From positions 1,860,001 through 1,924,000 of the forward strand of contig NZ_CP053085.1 of NCBI RefSeq assembly GCF_013004105.1: 64,000 nt of DNA. The letters are read 5' to 3'. Source of the DNA: Gemmatimonas groenlandica. GTDB lineage: Bacteria > Gemmatimonadota > Gemmatimonadetes > Gemmatimonadales > Gemmatimonadaceae. The position numbers were made by a program, and so were the translations under genes. This document shows, in pieces, positions 46,104 through 54,681 of the stretch; position 1 is the first letter of the stretch; every line of letters starts with the position of its first letter. The notes below the pieces were generated by a model. That model made no database searches, was not told the DNA's origin, and saw only the letters and a list, made by a program, of their open reading frames with translations.

Positions 46104-47834
46104 ATGCACACTACTCTTTCTTCACGGCGTGGCGCTATCGCGCTGACGCTGTCCATCACCGCGTCGTTCTCCGCGTGCGCTGGCGACAAGGCCCCCGAGT
46201 CGGCCAGCGCCACCAGCGCCGACTCCACCATCTCTCCCGCCCTCGCCGCCATCACCGCCGATGGTCTGATGGCCCACACCAAGGCCCTCAGCGACGACTC
46301 GCTCGAAGGCCGCGCGCCGGCCACGCCGGGCGAAGACAAGACCGTCGCCTACCTCCAGTCGCAGTTCGCCGCGATGGGGCTCAAGGGCGGCATGCCCGAT
46401 GGCTCGTTCGTGCAGAAGGCCACCTTCGCCGGCATCACCGGCAAGCCCGAAGCGTCGTTCCGCATTGGCTCTCGCGTCATGCCGCTGTCGTTCCCCGCTG
46501 ATTACATCGCGCGCACGCGCCACGAAGTGCCGGTGATCGATGTGGACGCCGAGATGGTGTTCGTGGGCTACGGCGTCGATGCGCCGGAGTACGGATGGAA
46601 CGACTACAAGAACGTGGATGTGAAGGGCAAAGTGCTCGTCATGCTGGTGAACGATCCCGCCGTAGCCGATCCGAACGACAGCACGAAACTCGACAGCACG
46701 ATGTTCAAGGGGAAAGCGATGACGTACTACGGTCGATGGACCTACAAGTACGAGATCGCCACCGCGAAGGGCGCCGCCGGTGCGCTCATCATTCACGAGA
46801 CGGGGCCCGCCGGCTACCCGTTCGAAGTGCTCAGTGGCAGCGCCGCGCTCGAACAGTTCGACATCGCCACGGCAGACGGCAACAAGAGTCGCACCCAGGT
46901 GGAAGGCTGGATCACGCAGCCCAAGGCCGAAGAACTGCTAAAGGCCGTCGGCAAGGATTTCGCCGCACTGAAAGCCGCCGCGCGCCGCAAGGACTTCACG
47001 CCGGTGTCACTGGGTGCGAGCGCGAAGATCCACATCAGCAACAGCACGCGTCGCGTGGAATCCCGCAACGTCGTGGCCAAGCTCGAAGGCAGTGACGCCG
47101 CGCGCAAGAACGAGTACGTGATCTATAGCGCGCACTGGGATCATCTCGGTCGCGACACCAGCATCAAGGGCGACCAGATCTTCAACGGCGCGCTCGACAA
47201 CGCGAGTGGTACCGCGCAACTGCTGCAGATCGCGAAGGGCTTCAATGCCCTGCCCACGAAGCCCGAGCGCTCGATTATGTTCGTCGCGCTCACCGGCGAG
47301 GAGAAAGGTCTCATCGGTGCGAAGTACTTCGCCGCGAATCCGCCGGTGCCGTTGGCCAACGTGCTCGCCAACATCAACATGGACGGCTTCAGCCAGTGGG
47401 GTCGCACGAAAGACGTGACCGTAATCGGCCTCGGCAACAGCACACTCGATGACGTGCTGGCTGATGTGATTCGCCCCGCCGGTCGCGTGCTCGCGGGTGA
47501 TCCGGAGCCGGAGAAAGGGTTCTTCTATCGTTCCGACCACTTCGAGTTCGCCAAGCAGGGCGTGCCGGCGCTCTACACCGAAGCCGGTGTGCAATTCGTG
47601 GGCAAGGACTCCACGTACGGCATGAAGAAGCGCGAGGAGTACACGTCGCGCGACTATCACCAGCCCAGTGATGAAGTGAAGCCCGACTGGGATCTGAGCG
47701 GTGCGGTGGAAGACACGCAGGTGCTGCTGCAGGTCGGCTTCCGCGTGGCCAACGGCACCGCATGGCCCACCTGGAAGCCTGGCACCGAGTTCAAGGCGAA
47801 GCGTGACTCGGTGCTCAAGGCCGCCGGCAAGTAG
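46104..47834 (+). CDS. exported M28-family metallopeptidase with PA domain
   Basis: This 576-residue zinc exopeptidase has a lipoprotein-like signal (SITASFSAC). It has an N-terminal region, a PA domain insert (about 130-260, [17 protein letters not shown]), and the M28 catalytic domain. The metal and catalytic residues are visible: His and Asp in SAHWDHLG (about 350), Asp in [14 protein letters not shown], Glu in [15 protein letters not shown] (catalytic), Asp in NINMDGFSQ, and His in RDYHQPSDE. Members cleave N-terminal amino acids or related amides, and this one probably degrades extracellular peptides. It is convergent with dps six bases beyond its stop. Confidence 0.9.
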   Translation: MHTTLSSRRGAIALTLSITASFSACAGDKAPESASATSADSTISPALAAITADGLMAHTKALSDDSLEGRAPATPGEDKTVAYLQSQFAAMGLKGGMPDGSFVQKATFAGITGKPEASFRIGSRVMPLSFPADYIARTRHEVPVIDVDAEMVFVGYGVDAPEYGWNDYKNVDVKGKVLVMLVNDPAVADPNDSTKLDSTMFKGKAMTYYGRWTYKYEIATAKGAAGALIIHETGPAGYPFEVLSGSAALEQFDIATADGNKSRTQVEGWITQPKAEELLKAVGKDFAALKAAARRKDFTPVSLGASAKIHISNSTRRVESRNVVAKLEGSDAARKNEYVIYSAHWDHLGRDTSIKGDQIFNGALDNASGTAQLLQIAKGFNALPTKPERSIMFVALTGEEKGLIGAKYFAANPPVPLANVLANINMDGFSQWGRTKDVTVIGLGNSTLDDVLADVIRPAGRVLAGDPEPEKGFFYRSDHFEFAKQGVPALYTEAGVQFVGKDSTYGMKKREEYTSRDYHQPSDEVKPDWDLSGAVEDTQVLLQVGFRVANGTAWPTWKPGTEFKAKRDSVLKAAGK

Positions 47835-47840
47835 GGCGAA

Positions 47841-48353
47841 TTACTTGGGCTCTGGTTCGAGGTGTGACTCCACGAACCAGAGCTGCTTGTCGGTCTCACT
47901 GGTAATGCGCGTGAGCAGATCGGCGGTGATGGCATCGTCGGCATCCGACGCCTCCTCGATATTCGCGCGTGCCGCGTTGGCGCACGACGCCAGCGCCTCG
48001 GCTACCACGTGCACCCACTCGTCGGCGTGGTCGACCATCAGCGGCGCCTTGGACAGCCGGCTCCGTTCGGCGATCACCGGCAATGTGCCCTCCGCCGGTA
48101 CGCCAAGCTGACCGGCGCGCTCGGCCAATTCGTCAGACCATCCGACCGCGAGGCCGGCCGTGGCGTCGAACAGCTCGTGCAGCTGCTGGAAGCGGGCGCC
48201 GCGAACATTCCAGTGCGCCTGCTTGGCCTGCCGCTCGAGATCGAGGTAGTCGGCGAGGCGCTCGTTCAGGATCATCCCCATGGCCGCGCGGGTCTCGGCG
48301 GGCAGGTCGATGCGCGTGTGAAAGTGGGTGCTAAGATCGGTCTTGTTTGACAT
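47841..48353 (-). CDS. dps: Dps family DNA-protection / ferritin-like protein
   Basis: This 170-residue protein forms a dodecameric ferritin-like shell that oxidises and stores iron. The ferroxidase motif is KQAHWNVRGARFQQLHELFD (about 44-63), followed by WSDELAERAGQLG (about 72-84). The N-terminus is short and only mildly basic, so DNA binding is uncertain. It lies between the M28 gene and tRNA-Ser(GCU) and is monocistronic by layout. It is expected to be induced by oxidative stress or starvation, but no operator was recognised. Confidence 0.93.
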   Translation of the reverse strand: MSNKTDLSTHFHTRIDLPAETRAAMGMILNERLADYLDLERQAKQAHWNVRGARFQQLHELFDATAGLAVGWSDELAERAGQLGVPAEGTLPVIAERSRLSKAPLMVDHADEWVHVVAEALASCANAARANIEEASDADDAITADLLTRITSETDKQLWFVESHLEPEPK

Positions 48354-48509
48354 TCTGAACTCCCGAATAGTCTGGAAACCAGCGGAAAACGGACGGCGTA
48401 ACTCGGTAGTGCAAGGGGCGCGCCGACGCGTTCCTCAGCAATGTCCGCAGAATTTGCCGATTCCGCGACCGGTTGACCCCGGGGCGTCTCCGGGTGAGAT
48501 TGCTGGTCT

Positions 48510-48529
48510 GAAGTACAACGAAGTACAAC
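48510..48529. repeat. two tandem copies of a 10-base unit
   Basis: GAAGTACAAC occurs twice back to back about 40 bases upstream of tRNA-Ser(GCU). It may be chance or a regulatory repeat; no further copies were seen. Confidence 0.4.
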
Positions 48530-48569
48530 TGGCCTGCACCGCTGCCTCTGGGCACCGTCGGCAAGCTTG

Positions 48570-48659
48570 GGAGGGGTGGCCGAGAGGCTGAAGGCACCGG
48601 TTTGCTAAACCGGCATAGGGGGTCAACCTCTATCGCGGGTTCGAATCCCGCCCTCTCCG
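48570..48659 (+). tRNA. tRNA-Ser (GCU anticodon)
   Basis: The 90-nt type II tRNA has acceptor GGAGGGG/CCTCTCC, anticodon stem CCGGT/ACCGG around TTGCTAA (anticodon GCT), a long variable arm, and T arm GCGGG-TTCGAAT-CCCGC. The discriminator base is G. CCA is not encoded. Confidence 0.95.
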
Positions 48660-48661
48660 CT

Positions 48662-48704
48662 GCGCGGGTCCGCTGCACTGTCGGCGGGCCCGCGCTGTTT
48701 TTTT
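48662..48704 (+). terminator. Rho-independent terminator of tRNA-Ser(GCU)
   Basis: A 12-bp GC-rich stem (48662-48673 with 48684-48695, one T-G pair) is followed by TGTTTTTTT. It lies directly after the tRNA. Confidence 0.88.
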
Positions 48705-48747
48705 ATCCAGTCCTGTAGCGTTCCCGATTCTTCGGTCTGCCGCATAT

Positions 48748-50214
48748 ATGTCGTCGTCAGAGTCTCCCGTGAAGCGCCCCCGTGTGCGCTTCGCCCCGTC
48801 ACCGACCGGCTTTCTCCATGTCGGCGGCGCGCGTACCGCCCTGTTCAACTGGCTGTACGCCAAGAAGTTCGACGGCGACTTCCTTCTCCGCATCGAAGAT
48901 ACCGATCGCGCCCGCAGCACCGACGAAAGCACCCGCGCCATCTTCGAAGGGCTTGAGTGGCTCGGCCTCACGTGGGACGAAGAGGTCGTGTACCAGGGCG
49001 CCAACGTAGAGCGACACTATGCCGACGCGCACCGGTTGCTCGACAGCGGCGCGGCGTACCGCGATTTCACGCCGCCGTCGGAGACGGAGCGGCTGCGCAA
49101 CGAGGCCGAGGCCCGCGGCGAGTCGTACCGCTTCGATCGTGACACCGCGATGCTGAGCGAGGCGGAGATCGCCGACAAGCTCGCGCGCCACGAGCCTTAT
49201 GCGATCCGCTTCAAGGTGCCCGATGGCTACACAGAGTGGCCCGATCTGGTGCATGAGCGCATCGCGTTCCCGAACAAGGACATCGAGGATTTCATCATCC
49301 TCCGCTCTGACGGCACGCCGGTGTACAACATGGCCGTCGTGAGTGACGACATTGCGATGGGCATCACGCTGGTCATGCGCGGTGACGATCACATCTCGAA
49401 CACGCCGAAGCAGATCCTGTTGTATCGCGCGCTTGGCGCGGACGTGCCACAGTTCGGGCACGTGCCGATGATTCACGGCGCCGACGGCAAGAAGCTGTCG
49501 AAGCGTCACGGCGCGACGGCGGTGGGCGACTATCAGCACCTGGGCTTCTTGCCGCAGGCGATGCTCAACTTCCTCGCGCTGCTGGGTTGGTCGCCGGGTG
49601 ACGACATCGAAGTGATGCAGCTGCCGGAGCTGATCGAGCGATTCAACGTGCATGGTCTGCACGCGAAGGCCGCGATCTTCGACACGAAGAAGCTGGAGTG
49701 GATGAACGGCCAGCATTTGGCATTGATTCCGATCGCCGAGCTGGCGCAGGTGGTGGCGCCGTTGTTCGAGAAGGCGGGGCTGGCCACGGTGGCCGATCTC
49801 GAATCACGCCCTGAGTGGTTTCACGGCGTACTGGAGTTGCTGCGCGTGCGGGCGCGTCTCACCGACGAGATCGTGCAGTTGGCCACCACGTTCTTCGGCG
49901 AGACGGTGGAGTACGAAGCCGAGGCCATCGGCAAGCAGTGGCGCGACGCGGCGGTGACCGGCGAGATCCTGCAGGCCACGTACGATCGGTTGGCTACGCT
50001 CGAGTCGTGGGAGCCGGCGGCGATGGAAGAGGCGCTGCGCAAGCTGGCCGAAGAGAAGGGTATTTCCGGCGGCAAGATCTTTCAGCCGCTGCGCGTGGCG
50101 CTCACCGGAAAAACAGTGAGCCCGGGTATTTTCGAGGTGCTGCTGTACGTGGGTCGCGAGCATTCGCTGGCGCGCGTGGCGGCGGCGGTGTCATTTTTGA
50201 AGCAGGACGCGTAG
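48748..50214 (+). CDS. gltX: glutamyl-tRNA synthetase
   Basis: GltX charges tRNA-Glu. The 488-residue class I enzyme has the HIGH region in RFAPSPTGFLHVGGARTALFN (about 14-34), FLLRIEDTDRARST, the KMSKS variant KKLSKRHG (about 250), and a C-terminal anticodon-binding helical domain. No GoaX or zinc finger insertion is seen. It follows the tRNA-Ser terminator closely and has no recognisable Shine-Dalgarno. Whether it is discriminating or also charges tRNA-Gln (with GatCAB) cannot be told here. Confidence 0.96.
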   Translation: MSSSESPVKRPRVRFAPSPTGFLHVGGARTALFNWLYAKKFDGDFLLRIEDTDRARSTDESTRAIFEGLEWLGLTWDEEVVYQGANVERHYADAHRLLDSGAAYRDFTPPSETERLRNEAEARGESYRFDRDTAMLSEAEIADKLARHEPYAIRFKVPDGYTEWPDLVHERIAFPNKDIEDFIILRSDGTPVYNMAVVSDDIAMGITLVMRGDDHISNTPKQILLYRALGADVPQFGHVPMIHGADGKKLSKRHGATAVGDYQHLGFLPQAMLNFLALLGWSPGDDIEVMQLPELIERFNVHGLHAKAAIFDTKKLEWMNGQHLALIPIAELAQVVAPLFEKAGLATVADLESRPEWFHGVLELLRVRARLTDEIVQLATTFFGETVEYEAEAIGKQWRDAAVTGEILQATYDRLATLESWEPAAMEEALRKLAEEKGISGGKIFQPLRVALTGKTVSPGIFEVLLYVGREHSLARVAAAVSFLKQDA

Positions 50215-50242
50215 GCGCTCCCGCTCGCGACGCCGCAAAGCC

Positions 50243-51283
50243 CTACCGGTCGCCGCCGCTCTTCACGGGCGCGGCCACCGTGGCACTCGGTGCCTTGAGT
50301 CGATCGCGACGTTCCTTCTCGCGACGATCGCGCAGTTCATTCACGATCTTGCGGAAGTCGGCTTCACCCATGCCGCGCTCGGACATGCGCATGATGTCGG
50401 TGCGCGACGTGGCGAGGCGACGCTCGGACTCCATCTGCGACATGTTGCCGCTCATGCGGCCTGCGGTGCCGGCATTGAGCGGCAGCAGCGCTAGGAGGGC
50501 GTTGGGGATCATCACCTTGCCCAACCGAATGCCTTGGCTATCCCAGCCCCACTTTTCGCCGTTCTTGCCGGTCTTGGTCCAGTCGCCGGGCTTCCGTCCC
50601 GTGCGACCCTGTGCGCGATTGAGTGAATCGAGCGAGTCGGCCGCCTGGGTGAGGATGAAGCCCATGATGCTGTCGAGGTTGTCGGCGCGATCGCCGCCAC
50701 CGCCACCGCCGGCGTTGCCGACCACGACGGGATCACGCCACACGCGCCCGTCGAAATAGCCGGGGCGCACACCGCGCACGTTGGGGTCACCGGCACCAAT
50801 GCCGCTGCCGTCGCCCTGCCCCACGGCCGCACCGCTCCCGGTGTCGCGCGGCGCCGATGGGGCCGACACCACTTCGGGGCCCGACGTGACCGGCATGGTC
50901 ACCGCGGGTCGCGTGGTGGTCGTGGTCTGCGGCGTCGGCTTCTTCACCTGCGCCACCGGCTTCGGCTGCTCACGCGGCGCGACGTACGTGAGCCGCTCTT
51001 CGATGGGCGGCTCGCCGCTACCGAAGCGCAGCCACGACGGGATGCCGTGCCCGAACGTGAGCACCTGCACCAGCACCACGCCGACGAGCAGGTGGATGCC
51101 GACCGCGATGAGTACGGCGCGTGACGCGCGCTGCTTCTCGCGAACCGACCCACCCGACCGCGCCCGGGCGCTGAGCGCGCCACGTGTGCGGCTGCCATTC
51201 GGCGCGGACGATTCCCCCGCCGGCGGAACCGGCGGCGTGTCACCAGAGGGCTGGCGACTGCGGGGAGGGGGAATCGGTGACAT
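50243..51283 (-). CDS. single-pass membrane protein with proline-rich, TonB-like layout
   Basis: The 346-residue protein has a proline/serine-rich cytoplasmic N-terminus, one membrane helix (about 58-77, AVLIAVGIHLLVGVVLVQVL), and a basic-proline stretch typical of TonB-type linkers (REQPKPVAQVKKPTPQTTTTTRPA). A glycine-rich region follows, then a soluble charged C-terminal domain (DFRKIVNELRDRREKERRDRLK). No TonB C-terminal beta domain is recognisable, so TonB function is not shown. It lies 27 bases after the fumarylacetoacetate hydrolase-family gene on the same strand. Function unknown. Confidence 0.6.
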   Translation of the reverse strand: MSPIPPPRSRQPSGDTPPVPPAGESSAPNGSRTRGALSARARSGGSVREKQRASRAVLIAVGIHLLVGVVLVQVLTFGHGIPSWLRFGSGEPPIEERLTYVAPREQPKPVAQVKKPTPQTTTTTRPAVTMPVTSGPEVVSAPSAPRDTGSGAAVGQGDGSGIGAGDPNVRGVRPGYFDGRVWRDPVVVGNAGGGGGGDRADNLDSIMGFILTQAADSLDSLNRAQGRTGRKPGDWTKTGKNGEKWGWDSQGIRLGKVMIPNALLALLPLNAGTAGRMSGNMSQMESERRLATSRTDIMRMSERGMGEADFRKIVNELRDRREKERRDRLKAPSATVAAPVKSGGDR

Positions 51284-51310
51284 ATCTAAAAAGATACCCT
51301 GAATTTCGGC

Positions 51311-51925
51311 TCAGGTGCCCGCGACCACGGGATTCGACACGATACTGAGCCCCAGCAGCTCCACTTCGACCACATCGCCCGGATGCAGGGCTTTCGTCCC
51401 TGCTGGGGTGCCGGTTGCCACAATGTCGCCCGGCTCGAGCGTCATGAACTGCGAGATGAACGACAGCAACATCGGGATCGGGAACACCATGTCGGCCGCC
51501 GTGGCCCGCTGGCATTCCACGCCATTCACGCGGGTGACCAGCGTGATCCCCGACAGATCGGCCGGCGCGGCGCCTTCCGGACCGATCGGGCAGAACGTGT
51601 CCATCCCCTTCGCCCGCGACCACTGACTGTCGCTGCGCTGCAAATCACGCGCGGTCACGTCGTTCAGCGCCACGATCCCAGCAATGCCGGCGATGGCTTC
51701 TTCTTCGGTGGCCTTGGTGAGCCGCTTGCCGATCACGAGCGCGATCTCACCTTCGAACTCGATGTGGGTGGAGATGGGATGCAGCACGATCGCATCGCCT
51801 TCGCGGATGATCGACGAGGGCGGCTTGAGGAAGAACATCGGCTCTTTCGGCACATCGTTGCCCATTTCCTGGGCGTGCGCGACGTAATTGCGGCCAACGC
51901 AAACGATCTTTGACGGAGTATGCAT
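51311..51925 (-). CDS. fumarylacetoacetate hydrolase-family protein
   Basis: The 204-residue protein belongs to the FAH fold family, which includes FAH, 2-oxopent-4-enoate hydratase and acylpyruvase. It has KIVCVGRNYVAHAQEMGN (about 6-23), FEGEIALVIGKR (about 57-68, metal-ligand Glu-x-Glu), VTARDLQ, and GDIVATGTPAGT (about 174-185). The length and the motif KPPSSIIREGD suggest acylpyruvase/FAHD1-like rather than true fumarylacetoacetase. I chose ATG 51925. Probable substrates are oxaloacetate or acylpyruvates; this is family inference. Confidence 0.87.
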   Translation of the reverse strand: MHTPSKIVCVGRNYVAHAQEMGNDVPKEPMFFLKPPSSIIREGDAIVLHPISTHIEFEGEIALVIGKRLTKATEEEAIAGIAGIVALNDVTARDLQRSDSQWSRAKGMDTFCPIGPEGAAPADLSGITLVTRVNGVECQRATAADMVFPIPMLLSFISQFMTLEPGDIVATGTPAGTKALHPGDVVEVELLGLSIVSNPVVAGT

Positions 51926-52098
51926 GTGAGCTCGCGGGTGCTGAGTCGGAGTAGCGGTGAATGCGCGTGCCAAAAGCTATCCAACTTTCCGGGATTTCGT
52001 GCGGGCTAATCTCAGGCGCCACGTGAACAGCCAACTGCTTCACCGCGAATTTGCGCCGACGCGACACGGATGGGCGCCACGAAGGCTTGCCGTTTTCC

Positions 52099-54681
52099 TT
52101 ATTCAGATAGCTGCTGTTCATCCGTGCGGTGTTCGCGTGAATAGAACCGAGACACTTCATCGCGCACCGTACCCCACGGTCCCGTCACTCTTTTTGCGGG
52201 CGGCAGCGCGTTCAGCAAATCGCGTCCGTAGCGCTTGGTGACCACGCGTGGGTCACTGATGACGACCACACCGGAGTCGGTGGCGGTCCGGATGAGCCTT
52301 CCGAAGCCCTGCTTGAGACGCAGCGACGCGTGCGGCAACATGAACTCCACGAACGCATTGCCGCCGCGCGCTTCGATCGCTTCGCACTGCGCCGCCACCA
52401 TGGGCTCGGTGGGCACGCGGAAGGGCAGCTTCGCGATCAGCAAGCCACGGAGCGCGTTGCCCGGCACGTCCACCCCTTCCCAGAACGTCGCGGTACCCAG
52501 GAGCACGGCGCGGCCAGAGTCGCGGAAGCGCTGCAGCAACACATCGCGAGGCTCCTCACCGTGCACCAAGAGTGGCGTCGGTCCATCCATCCCCATCTCG
52601 CGCAGCTGCTGCGCCATCTCGCGCACGTCGCGATGACTGGTGAACAGCCCGAATAGTCCGCCGTCACTCGCGATGATCAGGTCGCGCATCTGCTGCACGA
52701 CCGCCGCGAAGTGTTCACGCGGATGTTCGTTCGGCGCCGGCAAATCCGTGGGCACCACCAGCAGCGCCTGCCGCGGATAGTTGAACGGAGACTCGAAAAT
52801 CGCCGTGCGCTTGGTGAACTTGCCTTCGTCGAGCCCCAGCCGCTGTTCGAGAAAGCCGAAGCCACCGTCGGTGGCCAACGTGGCACTCGTGATCACCGTG
52901 GTCTCCACGCGACCAAACAGGTCGTCGCGCAGCACCGGCGCCAGGTCGAGCGGCACGCAATGCACCGCCACGTTGCGCTCGGTGGCGGTCGGCTTCCCCT
53001 GAAATTCCATCCAGCGCACCACCGGATCCTTGTCCTTGGGCGGCTGCAGCCCGCGCGACAATGAATCACCGGCGCCCGCCAACCGACGCGTCACGGCGCG
53101 CACTTCGTTCAGCAGCGGCGCCATCTCTTCGCTGCGCTTCTGATCACTTTCCAATCGCTCGGTCACCAACCGCAGCCCGTCGCTGAGCGACGCGATCTCG
53201 ATGAGCAGTTCGGCCAGCGTGTCTTCGATGCCGTTCAACCACAACGGATGCTGCTGAAATTCATCAGTCAGCCGCAGAATCGGCGCCCCGGTGCCTTCGA
53301 GCACCGCCGACAGCAGCTCGAACAGCAGCTGCGTACGATCACGCGCCGTAGCCGCACTCGACACCATGCGCTCACGCACCAAATCGAGACTGGCCACGCT
53401 GTGTAGATCGCTGAAGCCGCCCAGCCGGGCCGCGAGTGCGGGCAACAATCCCTTGCCACGGCGCTCGAGTCGGTTGAACAACCGCGCGAGTGCGCGGCGC
53501 GTGATCGAGCTGCCAAGGTGCGACGCGGCCGCATCTTCGAGATGGTGGCCTTCGTCGATCACCAGGCGTTTGTACGCCGGCAGCACGGCCGAGTCTTCCC
53601 AGTTCTGCGCCTGCCGTCGCACGGCAACGTCCGACAACAGCAGGTGGTGATTCACCACCACCACATCAGCCGCCGCCGCTTCCTTGCGCGCCTTGAACAG
53701 AAAGCACTTGTCGTAGAACGAGCACTTCATACGCCCGCACAAATCAGGCTCGGCCGCGACCTCATCCCACACATCCGGGCGCGGCGGCGTGGGCAGATCG
53801 GCCAGTGTGCCGTCCTGCGTTTTCTCGGCCCATTCGGCGATCTGCTCTACATCGCCGGCGCCGCCGTCGTCGAACAGCGCCGCCCCTGCCCCGCGCGCCT
53901 GCTCGAGGCGCATGAGACAGAGATAGTTGCGCCATCCCTTCAACAACGCGAAGCGCACCTTCTGGTCGGTGAGCGCGCGCTGCAGGAAGGGCAAGTCCTT
54001 CGCGACCAACTGCTCCTGCAGCGTGATCGTATTGGTCGAGACGATCGTGCGTTCACCGTTGGCTGCGGCCCATCGCAACGCGGGCACGAGATAGCCCAAC
54101 GACTTGCCCACGCCGGTACCGGCTTCGAGCAGCGCCACGCCACCGCGATTGAACGTCTCGGTGACCGCGGCCGCCATTGCCCGCTGACTGGGCCGGTCTT
54201 CGTAGTCGCGCGAGCCGCTCACGCGCTGCATGGTCTGCGCGATCAGGCCGTAGGGCCCGAGCGTGACATCCACGTCGTCGAGCGACACCGGCAACTTCTG
54301 TTTGCTGCGCGGCACTTCGGCCACCACGTACACGCGGGTGGCCTCGTTGTCCACGATCGCGAAGCCCACACCGTTGCCGTGAATGCGCGCCGCCACTTCC
54401 AGATCGGCGTCACTGGGCTCGAGCAATCCCGACGGATGGTTGTGCAACATCAACTCGCCGCGCTCAGCCACTCCAGGCAGCGCCAGCACACTGCGCACGT
54501 CGCCGCGGAACACCACGCGCGCCGTCGTGATCAGGTTCTCGTCGTCGACGGTGCACACAAAGCACACTTCATTGCCGCCGGCGAGTTTGATCGCCACCCG
54601 CACGGCGGAGGCGGCCTTCGGTGACAGGCGCGTTTCACCCACCGTCTTCGCGCCCGCCTTCACCACACGCTTGCCCGTCAC
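52099..54681 (-). CDS. JAMM (RadC-like) domain fused to DinG-type DNA helicase
   Basis: The 860-residue protein joins two DNA-related modules. Residues 10-125 are a RadC-like MPN/JAMM domain with an intact metal motif: HNHPSGLLEPSDAD (His80, His82, Ser90, Asp93). Residues 140-860 are a DinG/XPD-like superfamily 2 helicase. It has Walker A EAGTGVGKS (186-194), iron-sulfur cysteines Cys255, 315, 320 and 326, DEGHH (376-380), and later motifs including VITSATL, LLGTATFWEGVDVPG and LKQGFGRLIR. DinG unwinds R-loops and other stalled structures. The start is GTG 54681, overlapping the stop of the next gene upstream (GTGA). The JAMM fusion is unusual. Confidence 0.9.
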   Translation of the reverse strand: MTGKRVVKAGAKTVGETRLSPKAASAVRVAIKLAGGNEVCFVCTVDDENLITTARVVFRGDVRSVLALPGVAERGELMLHNHPSGLLEPSDADLEVAARIHGNGVGFAIVDNEATRVYVVAEVPRSKQKLPVSLDDVDVTLGPYGLIAQTMQRVSGSRDYEDRPSQRAMAAAVTETFNRGGVALLEAGTGVGKSLGYLVPALRWAAANGERTIVSTNTITLQEQLVAKDLPFLQRALTDQKVRFALLKGWRNYLCLMRLEQARGAGAALFDDGGAGDVEQIAEWAEKTQDGTLADLPTPPRPDVWDEVAAEPDLCGRMKCSFYDKCFLFKARKEAAAADVVVVNHHLLLSDVAVRRQAQNWEDSAVLPAYKRLVIDEGHHLEDAAASHLGSSITRRALARLFNRLERRGKGLLPALAARLGGFSDLHSVASLDLVRERMVSSAATARDRTQLLFELLSAVLEGTGAPILRLTDEFQQHPLWLNGIEDTLAELLIEIASLSDGLRLVTERLESDQKRSEEMAPLLNEVRAVTRRLAGAGDSLSRGLQPPKDKDPVVRWMEFQGKPTATERNVAVHCVPLDLAPVLRDDLFGRVETTVITSATLATDGGFGFLEQRLGLDEGKFTKRTAIFESPFNYPRQALLVVPTDLPAPNEHPREHFAAVVQQMRDLIIASDGGLFGLFTSHRDVREMAQQLREMGMDGPTPLLVHGEEPRDVLLQRFRDSGRAVLLGTATFWEGVDVPGNALRGLLIAKLPFRVPTEPMVAAQCEAIEARGGNAFVEFMLPHASLRLKQGFGRLIRTATDSGVVVISDPRVVTKRYGRDLLNALPPAKRVTGPWGTVRDEVSRFYSREHRTDEQQLSE

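Noticed and set aside
53518-54624. Plus-strand open frame of 368 codons
   Set aside because: Antisense to the JAMM-DinG gene; arginine/histidine-rich and lacks motifs.
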